From Paenibacillus sophorae (GTDB taxonomy: Bacteria > Bacillota > Bacilli > Paenibacillales > Paenibacillaceae), in NCBI RefSeq assembly GCF_018966525.1, contig NZ_CP076607.1, forward strand, positions 1,984,001 to 2,048,000: DNA of 64,000 nt, given 5' to 3'. A model generated the notes under the pieces. That model had not been told where the DNA came from and did not search any database. It saw nothing but the letters and a program-made list of their open reading frames with translations. This document shows positions 39,399-46,860 of the stretch, one piece after another (position 1 is the stretch's first letter; every line of letters starts with the position of its first letter). Made by a program: the position numbers and the translations under genes.

Positions 39399-40040
39399 AT
39401 GCAAAGGGAAGAATTAATAAGACTTTTTGTTATTCCATTGACCACAGCTCTATTCACTACAATAATCCTCGTGGTAAAAGATTGGATTCAAAAGAAGGGT
39501 GCTACTAAACGAAATATAGCGGAAAAAATGTTAATAGACTTATATAACTATTTATTCACAATAAGTGTGAAGTATGAAAAGCTACTAATTATTTCAACTA
39601 GAGACGAACTTTATAACGTTGATGAAAATGGTAAAGAGTACTTTATAGAAGTTCCCTATATTGAAGACTCTTCCTTGTGGACTAAGGCGATTGATGAAAC
39701 TGCAGAAATGATCTATAAAAATATACACCTTATACGATATGAAGACTTAATAAAATGGCTTGAAGTTGTAGCGGGAGATCAAGAAGAATATGTTACAGAA
39801 GATATCGCAATACAGAAGTATAGATCGTATTTGAATTTTCTGAAACAAATAAAAAAGAGTTATGGAGAACTATATAACGACTTTCATATGAGCAGTAGAT
39901 TAAGAAGAAAATTGAGAATTAAAGAAATAAGGAAAAAGAAAAAAAATGCTAGAAAGAATCCCTTTTATTCTCGTCAGGAAAAGAAAAAAGAACGCGACCG
40001 TTTAAATAAAATAATACGCTCAATTAAAAAACACAAGTAA
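39399..40040 (+). CDS. AT-rich cargo gene, membrane-anchored helical protein
   Basis: 213 residues. One membrane segment near the N-terminus (LFVIPLTTALFTTIILVV), then a helical cytoplasmic domain (NIAEKMLIDLYNYLFTISVK; SSLWTKAIDETAEMIYKNIH) and a very basic C-terminal tail with long Lys/Arg runs (IRKKKKNARKNPF). AT-rich codons mark it as foreign to the prophage backbone. AGGAGGA lies 12 bases upstream of ATG 39399, slightly far. Not recognised; a membrane-tethered exclusion or sensor protein is conceivable. Confidence 0.55.
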   Translation: MQREELIRLFVIPLTTALFTTIILVVKDWIQKKGATKRNIAEKMLIDLYNYLFTISVKYEKLLIISTRDELYNVDENGKEYFIEVPYIEDSSLWTKAIDETAEMIYKNIHLIRYEDLIKWLEVVAGDQEEYVTEDIAIQKYRSYLNFLKQIKKSYGELYNDFHMSSRLRRKLRIKEIRKKKKNARKNPFYSRQEKKKERDRLNKIIRSIKKHK

Positions 40041-40043
40041 CCG

Positions 40044-40073
40044 AAAAGCATCCTTTTTAAGGGTGCTTTTTTC
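40044..40073 (+). terminator. Terminator of the membrane-protein gene
   Basis: AAGCATCCTT pairs with AAGGGTGCTT (one G-T) around a short T loop, followed by TTTTTC. Confidence 0.82.
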
Positions 40074-40240
40074 ATGCGCGAAAACAGCCTTCTGTGAGCT
40101 GTTCTGAGCGCTAGTTCGTGGGAACGTCCGTTTGCAGGGGTGAAGCGCCAGAATGGCAGCATGAGCCGATTCTGTTGGCCTGTGTCGAAACCTGTGGCAG
40201 TCCCATGATAAAAAACCAACTCAACATAAAGGAGGTCCTT

Positions 40241-40783
40241 ATGGACATCAGAACCATACCGATAGAGCAGATCAACGCAGCCGCCTATAACCCGCGTATC
40301 GACCTTCAACCCGGAGATCCGGAGTATGAAAAGCTCCGCCGCAGCCTAGATGAATTCGGCTATGTGGACCCGATCGTCTGGAACGAGCAGACCGGCAATA
40401 TGGTCGGCGGCCATCAGCGGTACAAGGTGATGGTGAAAGAGCAGGGATGCACGGAGTTGGCCGTTTCCGTCGTGAATTTGGACCCGGAGCGGGAGAAGCT
40501 GCTTAATCTTGCACTAAACAAGGTTTCAGGACGCTGGGATGACGAGGCGCTGGCGCGGCTGCTGGGCGAGCTGCAGCAAGGCGGCCTGGACATATCACTG
40601 TCTGGCTTTGATGCGGATGAAATTGACGACTTAATCGCGGAATTTACGGAGCCGCCGGCGGATCAGCTTGGAGACTTTCAAAACCGGGAGATGGATGTAG
40701 CGGACTTCGATGAATCCCGCTTCGACTGCAAATGTCCGCGCTGCGGCTTCGTCTTTGATCAATCAGGAGCGGATGCGTCATGA
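40241..40783 (+). CDS. ParB-like N-terminal-domain protein
   Basis: 180 residues. TIPIEQINAAAYNPRIDLQP, then FGYVDPIVWNEQTGNMVGGH and QRYKVMVKEQGC form the ParB/Srx fold (GGHQRY motif), followed by a helical part and a C-terminal CKCPRCGFVFD zinc knuckle. In phages such proteins accompany DNA methyltransferases, as here where two follow directly, so it may guide or regulate modification. ATG 40241 follows AAAGGAGG. Confidence 0.83.
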   Translation: MDIRTIPIEQINAAAYNPRIDLQPGDPEYEKLRRSLDEFGYVDPIVWNEQTGNMVGGHQRYKVMVKEQGCTELAVSVVNLDPEREKLLNLALNKVSGRWDDEALARLLGELQQGGLDISLSGFDADEIDDLIAEFTEPPADQLGDFQNREMDVADFDESRFDCKCPRCGFVFDQSGADAS

Positions 40784-41817
40784 AACGGCCCGCTTGGGAT
40801 TGGCGTCTAACCGATTTGGCGGATGTTCCGCAGCATGGCCGTACGGTGTTCTCCTGCTTCAGCTGCGGAGGCGGCTCCACGATGGGGTACAAGCTGGCCG
40901 GATACACGGTCTTGGGGAACGTGGAGATTGATCCACAGATGATGCGTATTTACCAGCGCAACCATAGCCCGCGTTATCCGTTCCTGATGCCGATTCAGGA
41001 CTTCAAGTCGATTCCAGATGCGGAGCTGCCGCTGGAATTATTTAATCTGGACATTCTGGACGGATCACCGCCGTGCAGTGTGTTCTCCATGGCTGGACAG
41101 CGGGAAGCCAAATGGGGGAGCGAACACCATTTTCGGGAGGGGCAGGCCGTGCAGCGGTTGGATGACCTCTTCTTTGATTTCTTGGATGTGGCCGCGAAAC
41201 TCCAGCCTCGGGTCATTGTAGCGGAGAACGTAACCGGCATGATCCGGGGACGGGCAAGGGGATACGTCAGTCTGATCCTGTCTAGGTTGAAGCAAATTGG
41301 ATATCAGCCGCAGCTCTTTCATCTAAACTCGGCCACGATGGGCGTTCCTCAAAAGCGGGAGCGCCTGTTTTTTATCGCGGCGCGGTCGGATCAGCCGTTC
41401 TCTCCGCTGCGGCTGAATTTTGATGAGCCCCCCCTGTTGTACGGAGACATTCGAAGCGGGTCCGGAACGCCTATCAAGCGCGACAAAGTGACCTACAAGC
41501 GGTGGCTGCGGAGACGTCCCTCCGATGCGGATATCGGGGATATCACCAAGCGGATAGAAGGCCGGCAGAGCAGCTTTAATACCCGCCTCTTGGCCAATAA
41601 CAAGGTAGCGAATACCTTGCTGTCCTCGTCTGTTTATCTACGACATGATGAACCTTGCCGTATATCAAATGAGGATATTGTCCATATTCAAACATTTCCG
41701 GTCGATTACGACTTCATGGATGCGGACGTTCAGTACGTTTGCGGTATGAGCGTTCCGCCGCTCATGATGTATCGGATTGCAGAGCAAATACATCTTCAAT
41801 GGTTTGGGGGGAAATAG
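40780..41817 (+). CDS. DNA (cytosine-5) methyltransferase
   Basis: 345 residues. Motif I FSCFSCGGGSTMGYKLAGY, motif IV GSPPCSVFS with nucleophile Cys99, motif VI AENVTG, motif VIII-region MGVPQKRERLFFIAAR, and a final motif region (TFPVDYDF, MSVPPLMMYRIAEQI) are all visible. It transfers a methyl group to cytosine C5, protecting phage DNA from host restriction. No cognate endonuclease is visible. Overlaps the ParB-like gene by four bases. Confidence 0.92.
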   Translation: MKRPAWDWRLTDLADVPQHGRTVFSCFSCGGGSTMGYKLAGYTVLGNVEIDPQMMRIYQRNHSPRYPFLMPIQDFKSIPDAELPLELFNLDILDGSPPCSVFSMAGQREAKWGSEHHFREGQAVQRLDDLFFDFLDVAAKLQPRVIVAENVTGMIRGRARGYVSLILSRLKQIGYQPQLFHLNSATMGVPQKRERLFFIAARSDQPFSPLRLNFDEPPLLYGDIRSGSGTPIKRDKVTYKRWLRRRPSDADIGDITKRIEGRQSSFNTRLLANNKVANTLLSSSVYLRHDEPCRISNEDIVHIQTFPVDYDFMDADVQYVCGMSVPPLMMYRIAEQIHLQWFGGK

Positions 41818-41818
41818 G

Positions 41819-43111
41819 GTGAGGGTTCAGACAATACCAATTCAACAGCTGCGCAGTAACGGCTGGAATCCGAATGAAATGGACGATCATCGTTACCGCT
41901 CATTGGTGGCCAGCGTAAAGAAGCACGGTGTGCTGCAGCCGATCTTGATTAGGGCGGATATGACGATTATCAAGGGCGAGAAGCGTTGGAGAGCCGCCAA
42001 AGAGGCGGACTTAGCAGAAATGGTTTGTGTCATCGTAGAGTCCAGCCAGGAAGAGTCCAAGCTTCTGACGATCAGCCTCAGTAATCTCCGGGGCAGGACG
42101 AATGAGGAACTTTTGGCTTCATTGCTTGAGGAGTTGTCCGGTTCGTATACGCTAGAGGAGATTGCCCTTGAAACCGGCTATTTGCAAATCGATCTGGAAG
42201 GATATCTGTCAGGGCTGCAGCAGCCCAGCGATGATAATGTGTTTGTTGAAGAGGATAATTTTGATGTGCAGCACGCTTTGCTCGCTATTGAGGAGCCGGA
42301 GACACAGAGGGGAGACATTTGGCAGCTCGGACCGCATCTGCTGATGTGTGGCGATGCCACCAGCGAGGATGATGTTCGGAGGCTTATGGACGGCGCCAGG
42401 GCCGCGCTTGTGGTGACGGACCCGCCGTATAATGTCGCTGTCGAGAGCAGCTCCGCCCGCCTTGCCGCTGACGGCCGCGACTCCATAATGAATGACGACA
42501 TGCCCGCAGAAGAATTTGCAGGCTTTTTGCATGCCGTCTTCGAGAGATACGCCGCCATCATGGACCCGGCTGCCGCGATCTACGTCTCCCATCCGTCGTC
42601 CTATCAGCGGGAGTTCGAAGACGCCATGAATGCTGCCGGCATCGAGGTCCGGACGCAGTGCATCTGGGTCAAGAACGCGGCCACCTTTGGCTGGGCACAA
42701 TATCGCTTCAAACATGAGCCGGTCTTTTACGCACACCTGCGTGGGAAGGCTCCGGCCTGGTACGGAGACCGCAAGCAGACTACGGTATGGCGTGCAGGCT
42801 TGCCAGCAGAGGACCCGCTTCCTGAGACAGTTTGGGAGGTAAGCCGCGGCGACGTCACCAAGTATGTTCATCCAACGCAGAAGCCTCTGGAGCTGCTTGC
42901 CATTCCGATCCGGAACAGCAGCCGGAGCGGGGACACGGTTACTGATTTCTTCGGTGGCAGCGGCTCAACGCTTATGACATGCGACCAGCTCGGTCGGATC
43001 TGCCGGACCATGGAGCTAGACCCGATCTTCTGCGATGTCATTAAGCGGCGGTATAAGGATAAAACCGGCATAGAGCCGCAACTTCTCCACCGCGCCGATC
43101 CCGCGGCATAG
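41819..43111 (+). CDS. ParB-domain / N4-N6 DNA methyltransferase fusion
   Basis: 430 residues. The N-terminal ParB-like domain (VQTIPIQQLRSNGWNPNEMD; GVLQPILIRADMTIIKGEKR) is fused to a beta-class amino-methyltransferase: catalytic TDPPYNV (about 200), then KNAATFGWAQYRFKHEPVFY, KYVHPTQKPLELL and the AdoMet motif FFGGSGSTLM near the end. The order DPPY before FxGxG marks the beta class. GTG 41819 follows GGGGGGAAATAG. With the C5 enzyme it gives the phage two modification activities. Confidence 0.9.
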   Translation: MRVQTIPIQQLRSNGWNPNEMDDHRYRSLVASVKKHGVLQPILIRADMTIIKGEKRWRAAKEADLAEMVCVIVESSQEESKLLTISLSNLRGRTNEELLASLLEELSGSYTLEEIALETGYLQIDLEGYLSGLQQPSDDNVFVEEDNFDVQHALLAIEEPETQRGDIWQLGPHLLMCGDATSEDDVRRLMDGARAALVVTDPPYNVAVESSSARLAADGRDSIMNDDMPAEEFAGFLHAVFERYAAIMDPAAAIYVSHPSSYQREFEDAMNAAGIEVRTQCIWVKNAATFGWAQYRFKHEPVFYAHLRGKAPAWYGDRKQTTVWRAGLPAEDPLPETVWEVSRGDVTKYVHPTQKPLELLAIPIRNSSRSGDTVTDFFGGSGSTLMTCDQLGRICRTMELDPIFCDVIKRRYKDKTGIEPQLLHRADPAA

Positions 43112-43167
43112 CTTTCCTATCGACAATATTTTACAATAGATTTGATTCTATAAATGGGGTGAATCTA

Positions 43168-43857
43168 TTGAGCGATATAAAGAAAGATTTAGGAAATTCA
43201 TCAGGTGATTACGTCCATTCTGTTGTTAGGACAGGATTATCGGCCATTCCAATAATCGGCGGCGGAGCATCTGAGTTATTTTCACTTTTAATTGCCCCAC
43301 CAGTTTCAAAAAGAAGGGACAGGTGGTTAGTTAAAGTAGCCGAAGGAATTGAAGAACTCAAAGAGAAGATCCATGAATTCGATATCAATTCGCTTGCGGA
43401 AAATGAGGTTTTCATCACAACAGTTTTGCAAGCTTCCCAAATTGCGATTAGGAATCACCAAGAAGAAAAATTGGTTGCATTAAGGAATGCGGTTCTTAAT
43501 TCTGCTGTTGGAATTGATGTTGAGGAAAGTATACAGCTTATGTTTTTAAGCTTAATTGACACGATTACTCCTTGGCATCTTCGTATCTTAAAATTATTCC
43601 AAAACCCTAGCTCTTGGACTATAGAACACAATAAGCAGTTTTATTCATTAGGATCACCGGTTGAATTACTGGAATCTGCATTTCCAGAACTTCGTGGTAG
43701 ACGAGATTTTTATGATGTCATTATCAAAGATTTGAACACTCAGGGGTTAATTGGAATAGATAGTCTCCATATAATGATGACTGGAAGTGGCGTAATGGCG
43801 CCGAGGACCACCACATTTGGAAATCAATTTTTGACTTATATATCATTCCCTCAGTAA
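43168..43857 (+). CDS. AT-rich cargo gene, unknown protein with glycine-rich hydrophobic start
   Basis: About 229 residues from TTG 43168 (GGGGTG upstream). Residues ~20-45 (TGLSAIPIIGGGASELFSLL) form a hydrophobic glycine-rich stretch that could insert in a membrane; the rest is helical (EEKLVALRNAVLNSAVGIDV; LMFLSLIDTITPWHLRILKL) with a compact C-terminal part (GSGVMAPRTTTFGNQF). AT-rich composition and its own terminator mark it as cargo. I believe similar proteins occur near other phage and restriction genes, but no function is known to me. Confidence 0.55.
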   Translation: MSDIKKDLGNSSGDYVHSVVRTGLSAIPIIGGGASELFSLLIAPPVSKRRDRWLVKVAEGIEELKEKIHEFDINSLAENEVFITTVLQASQIAIRNHQEEKLVALRNAVLNSAVGIDVEESIQLMFLSLIDTITPWHLRILKLFQNPSSWTIEHNKQFYSLGSPVELLESAFPELRGRRDFYDVIIKDLNTQGLIGIDSLHIMMTGSGVMAPRTTTFGNQFLTYISFPQ

Positions 43858-43870
43858 TACAGAGAAAATC

Positions 43871-43898
43871 AGCCGCCTTGCAAAAGGGCGGTTTTTCT
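43871..43898 (+). terminator. Terminator of the cargo gene before the terminase
   Basis: GCCGCC/GGGCGG-type stem (CCGCC 43873-43877 with GGCGG 43887-43891) followed by TTTTTCTTTT. Confidence 0.8.
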
Positions 43899-43961
43899 TT
43901 TGTCCAAATTAAAAGGAGGACGCTCGAACGTCCTCCCCATCATCCAGGGTATCCCCCGGCT

Positions 43962-44008
43962 GAGACAGCGGCGCGCCACGCGTGGCATTCTCAGACATCC
44001 GCTGTCTC
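43962..44008. repeat. Nested inverted repeat upstream of the terminase genes
   Basis: GAGACAGCGG (43962-43971) and CCGCTGTCTC (43999-44008) are perfect 10-base arms; between them GCCACGCGTGGC (43975-43986) is a perfect 12-base palindrome. The place, shortly before the small terminase gene, fits a packaging or regulatory site. Confidence 0.6.
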
Positions 44009-44043
44009 GTTTCCAATACTACATGGAAGCCGAGGGGAACACA

Positions 44044-44253
44044 ATGGGAACAAAAGATGAAGATTTATTGCAACACGAGCTTGAAGTGATGGCCGGCATC
44101 CTGGAAAGCAAGGCGCAATACAGGAAAATCATTAAGGCCGGTATAGCCAAGTGGGTCAAGGACTTTCAGGACGGTCGGATTGAGATTCGAACTGTCGATG
44201 ACTTGAAGAAGTTGATTGAGATTGATATTGAGCTGCAGAAGGATGAATTATAA
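44044..44253 (+). CDS. Hypothetical protein before the terminase
   Basis: 69 residues from ATG 44044 (GAGGGGA upstream); an in-phase TTG frame from 43900 would read through the inverted repeat and has an unlikely Arg-rich start. The product is helical and charged (LQHELEVMAGILESKAQYRK; VDDLKKLIEIDIELQKDEL). The stop overlaps the 3' end of the opposed small gene. Not recognised. Confidence 0.55.
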   Translation: MGTKDEDLLQHELEVMAGILESKAQYRKIIKAGIAKWVKDFQDGRIEIRTVDDLKKLIEIDIELQKDEL

Positions 44254-44424
44254 ATAGTCGGTATCATCAGGCAGATAACTGTACCAGGTACTTTGCTCTT
44301 CACATTCTTGACAATGACCGAATACTGCCCGATCGCCTGGACGCGGACCAGCGTGAAGTAACCGATCGATTATGTGGGGAGTTTTCTTTCCGCATCCTTT
44401 GCATTGTTGGTGAACGTCAATCAT
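44248..44424 (-). CDS. Leftward small zinc-ribbon-like protein
   Basis: 58 residues on the minus strand, from ATG (44424-44422) with GGAGG seven bases upstream. MIDVHQQCKGCGKKTPHIID and later CQECEEQSTWYSYLPDD give two CxxC pairs, a zinc-ribbon pattern. It faces the late genes head-on and converges with the 69-residue gene. Role unknown; the ribosome site and motif make it credible despite its size. Confidence 0.6.
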   Translation of the reverse strand: MIDVHQQCKGCGKKTPHIIDRLLHAGPRPGDRAVFGHCQECEEQSTWYSYLPDDTDYL

Positions 44425-44518
44425 TTTAATTCCTCCTTTGTGTGATACACGAATTCATATATACCTCTTTCCTTTTCGTTAGAACTAAGCTTATTTGTCG
44501 GGGGTGGTGACATGTAGC

Positions 44519-45424
44519 ATGGCTAAGAAGCGAGACCCGAGACGTGACGAGGCATTTGAGATATGGAAAGCCAGCGGCGGGAAGATCGACCTTGTGGAAA
44601 TCGCAGCGCAGCTCGGCGTATCAGATGGTACACTCCGCGGGTGGAAGTCAAAAGACAAGTGGGAAGCCAAGCTGAACGAAACGCTCCGATCAGACGAACG
44701 GAACGTTCCGCAAAATACGGAGCGTTCCAAACGCCGTGGCGCTCCCAAAGGGAACAAGAACGCGGTCGGCAATCGCGGCGGTGCGCCGCCAGGCAATACG
44801 AACGCAGCAGGTAATCGGGGTGGCGCTGGCGGGCCGCTTGGCAACAAGAAGGCGGTCACCACCGGTGAGTACGAGACGATCTGGATGGACACGCTCACGG
44901 AGGCTGAGCAGCAGCTCATGGAGCAGATCAATACAGACCCGATCGTTCAGGCCAATGAATCGATTACCCTGCTTTCCTTCCGTGAACGTCGTATGATGCA
45001 GCGCATAAAGGACTTGATGGACGGCCTTAACGAGAAGGAGCGTAGCGTCCTTTATGAGCTGAAAACGAAGAAGGACGTTGGTGTTATCCACGACGAGAAA
45101 ACGGGCCTCACGAAAAAGGTTCCTATTTCTCGGGATGAGCTGGTGAAGTCAAAGGTGGAGATCAGTTCGTTTCGGAAACTGGACGACATTCTGAAGCTGG
45201 AAGAATCCCTGACCCGCATCCAGGATAAAAAGATCCGCGCCATTGAGCTCAAGAACCGGCTCATAGCTGTCGACGATGAAAAGCAAGTCCGAACAGCAAT
45301 CCTTCAGATCGAGCTGCAGAAGCTGCAGGGCGCCGAAGGAGCAACAGCGAGCTGGACGGATGCGATCCGTGAGATTGCAGAACGTCGTAGAGCGGCGAGG
45401 GTGAGTGAACAGAATGAGCATTAA
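44519..45424 (+). CDS. terS: Terminase small subunit, PBSX/YqaS type
   Basis: About 301 residues. The N-terminal helix-turn-helix (RRDEAFEIWKASGGKIDLVE; IAAQLGVSDGTLRGWKSKDK) recognises the packaging site. A low-complexity linker of GAPKGNKNAVGNRGG-like repeats follows, then a helical oligomerisation region. It binds phage DNA and recruits the large subunit. ATG 44519 is assumed; GGGGGTGG lies a little far upstream and earlier TTG/GTG codons are possible. It overlaps terL. Confidence 0.85.
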   Translation: MAKKRDPRRDEAFEIWKASGGKIDLVEIAAQLGVSDGTLRGWKSKDKWEAKLNETLRSDERNVPQNTERSKRRGAPKGNKNAVGNRGGAPPGNTNAAGNRGGAGGPLGNKKAVTTGEYETIWMDTLTEAEQQLMEQINTDPIVQANESITLLSFRERRMMQRIKDLMDGLNEKERSVLYELKTKKDVGVIHDEKTGLTKKVPISRDELVKSKVEISSFRKLDDILKLEESLTRIQDKKIRAIELKNRLIAVDDEKQVRTAILQIELQKLQGAEGATASWTDAIREIAERRRAARVSEQNEH

Positions 45425-46844
45425 ACCATACAATGTCCTCGCAGCTCTGACGGATCTTGTTGATCTGTATTGGGATGATCCCGTCGCTTTCGCAGAGGAC
45501 ATGCTCGGTTTTGACCCAGACAATTGGCAGCGCAAAGCCATGTCCGATGTTTCCAAGTATCCGCGGACCAGTGTAAGGTCCGGACAGGGAGTAGGGAAGA
45601 CAGCCTTTGAGGCGGCATTGGTCATGTGGTTCCTTTGTTGCCGGCCAAATCCTAAAGTAGTCTGCACCGCTCCAACCAAGCAGCAGCTTCACGATGTGCT
45701 GTGGGCTGAGGTAGCGAAGTGGCTGGAGAAGTCGTTGGTGAAGAATCTTCTTAAATGGACCAAAACCAAGATTTATATGGTAGGGCATGAGGAGCGCTGG
45801 TTTGCGACCGCACGAACCGCGACCAAGCCGGAGAATATGCAGGGCTTTCACGAAGACTACATGTTATTTATCGTGGACGAAGCCTCTGGGGTTGCGGACC
45901 CAATCATGGAAGCCATACTCGGCACGCTGTCCGGTGATGAAAATAAGCTTTTGATGTGCGGTAACCCTACTCGGACGAGCGGGGTTTTTTATGATTCCCA
46001 TAACCGGGACCGTGCAAAGTTCCGGACCCATAAGGTCGACAGCCGCGACAGCAAGCGGACCAGCCGCGAAAACATCGAAATGTTGATCGAGAAATACGGT
46101 GCCGATAGCGATGTGATTCGCGTCCGGGTATTCGGCGAGTTTCCAAAGGCTGAGGCCGACGCTTTTATTCCGCTGGAACTGGCCGAAACTGCTGCTTCTG
46201 CGAAGGTGGAGGTTTCAGGAGACATCCTTCATCTTGGAGTCGACGTCGCGCGTTTCGGAGACGACGAAACCGTCATTGCTCCTCGGATTGGGATGAAGGT
46301 GTTCCCGCTGCAATGCTACAACAAGCAGGACACCATGGTTACAGCCGGTCGTGTGATCGCTGCGGGGAGAGAAACGATGAAGCTTTACCCGCGTCTTCGC
46401 AGGGTAGAGATCAAGGTCGATGACAGCGGAGTCGGCGGCGGGGTTACTGACCGTCTGAATGAGGTCATTGCGGAAGAAGGACTCTCCGGATGGAGAGTGA
46501 TCCCGGTCAACAACGGCAGCAAACCAATCGATGACGAGCAGGATCATTACGAAAACAGAGGAACTGAGTCTTGGGCGATCATGAGGACAGTCCTTCAGGA
46601 GGCCTTTTCAAAATATCTACAAGGCGAACCGATGGGGATTGAGCTTCCTCCAGACGAGAGGCTGATTACCCAGCTTTCACAACGGAAGTACCGCATGACG
46701 AGCAAAGGGCGAATTGCTCTTGAGCGGAAAGAGGACATGAAGAAACGCGGCCTTGATTCGCCTGACCGTGCTGATGCAGTAATTCTGTCATTTGTTACTG
46801 AACCTGATATGCAGTATTCGAATCAACGGCCGTCAGGCTGGTAA
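45414..46844 (+). CDS. terL: Terminase large subunit
   Basis: 476 residues. The packaging ATPase has Walker A SGQGVGKTAFE, Walker B MLFIVDEASG and a coupling CGNPTRTSG. The RNase H-like nuclease has GVDVARFGDDE, VDDSGVGGGVTDRL and SPDRADAVILSF acids. It cuts concatemeric DNA and pumps it into the head. ATG 45414 with GAGGGTGAG upstream. Confidence 0.94.
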   Translation: MSIKPYNVLAALTDLVDLYWDDPVAFAEDMLGFDPDNWQRKAMSDVSKYPRTSVRSGQGVGKTAFEAALVMWFLCCRPNPKVVCTAPTKQQLHDVLWAEVAKWLEKSLVKNLLKWTKTKIYMVGHEERWFATARTATKPENMQGFHEDYMLFIVDEASGVADPIMEAILGTLSGDENKLLMCGNPTRTSGVFYDSHNRDRAKFRTHKVDSRDSKRTSRENIEMLIEKYGADSDVIRVRVFGEFPKAEADAFIPLELAETAASAKVEVSGDILHLGVDVARFGDDETVIAPRIGMKVFPLQCYNKQDTMVTAGRVIAAGRETMKLYPRLRRVEIKVDDSGVGGGVTDRLNEVIAEEGLSGWRVIPVNNGSKPIDDEQDHYENRGTESWAIMRTVLQEAFSKYLQGEPMGIELPPDERLITQLSQRKYRMTSKGRIALERKEDMKKRGLDSPDRADAVILSFVTEPDMQYSNQRPSGW

Positions 46845-46860
46845 AAGGAAGGTGAATTCA

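Noticed and set aside
43900..44043. N-terminal extension of the 69-residue gene before terS
   Set aside because: It would read through the nested inverted repeat, giving an Arg-rich start typical of non-coding palindromic DNA; ATG 44044 has a ribosome site.
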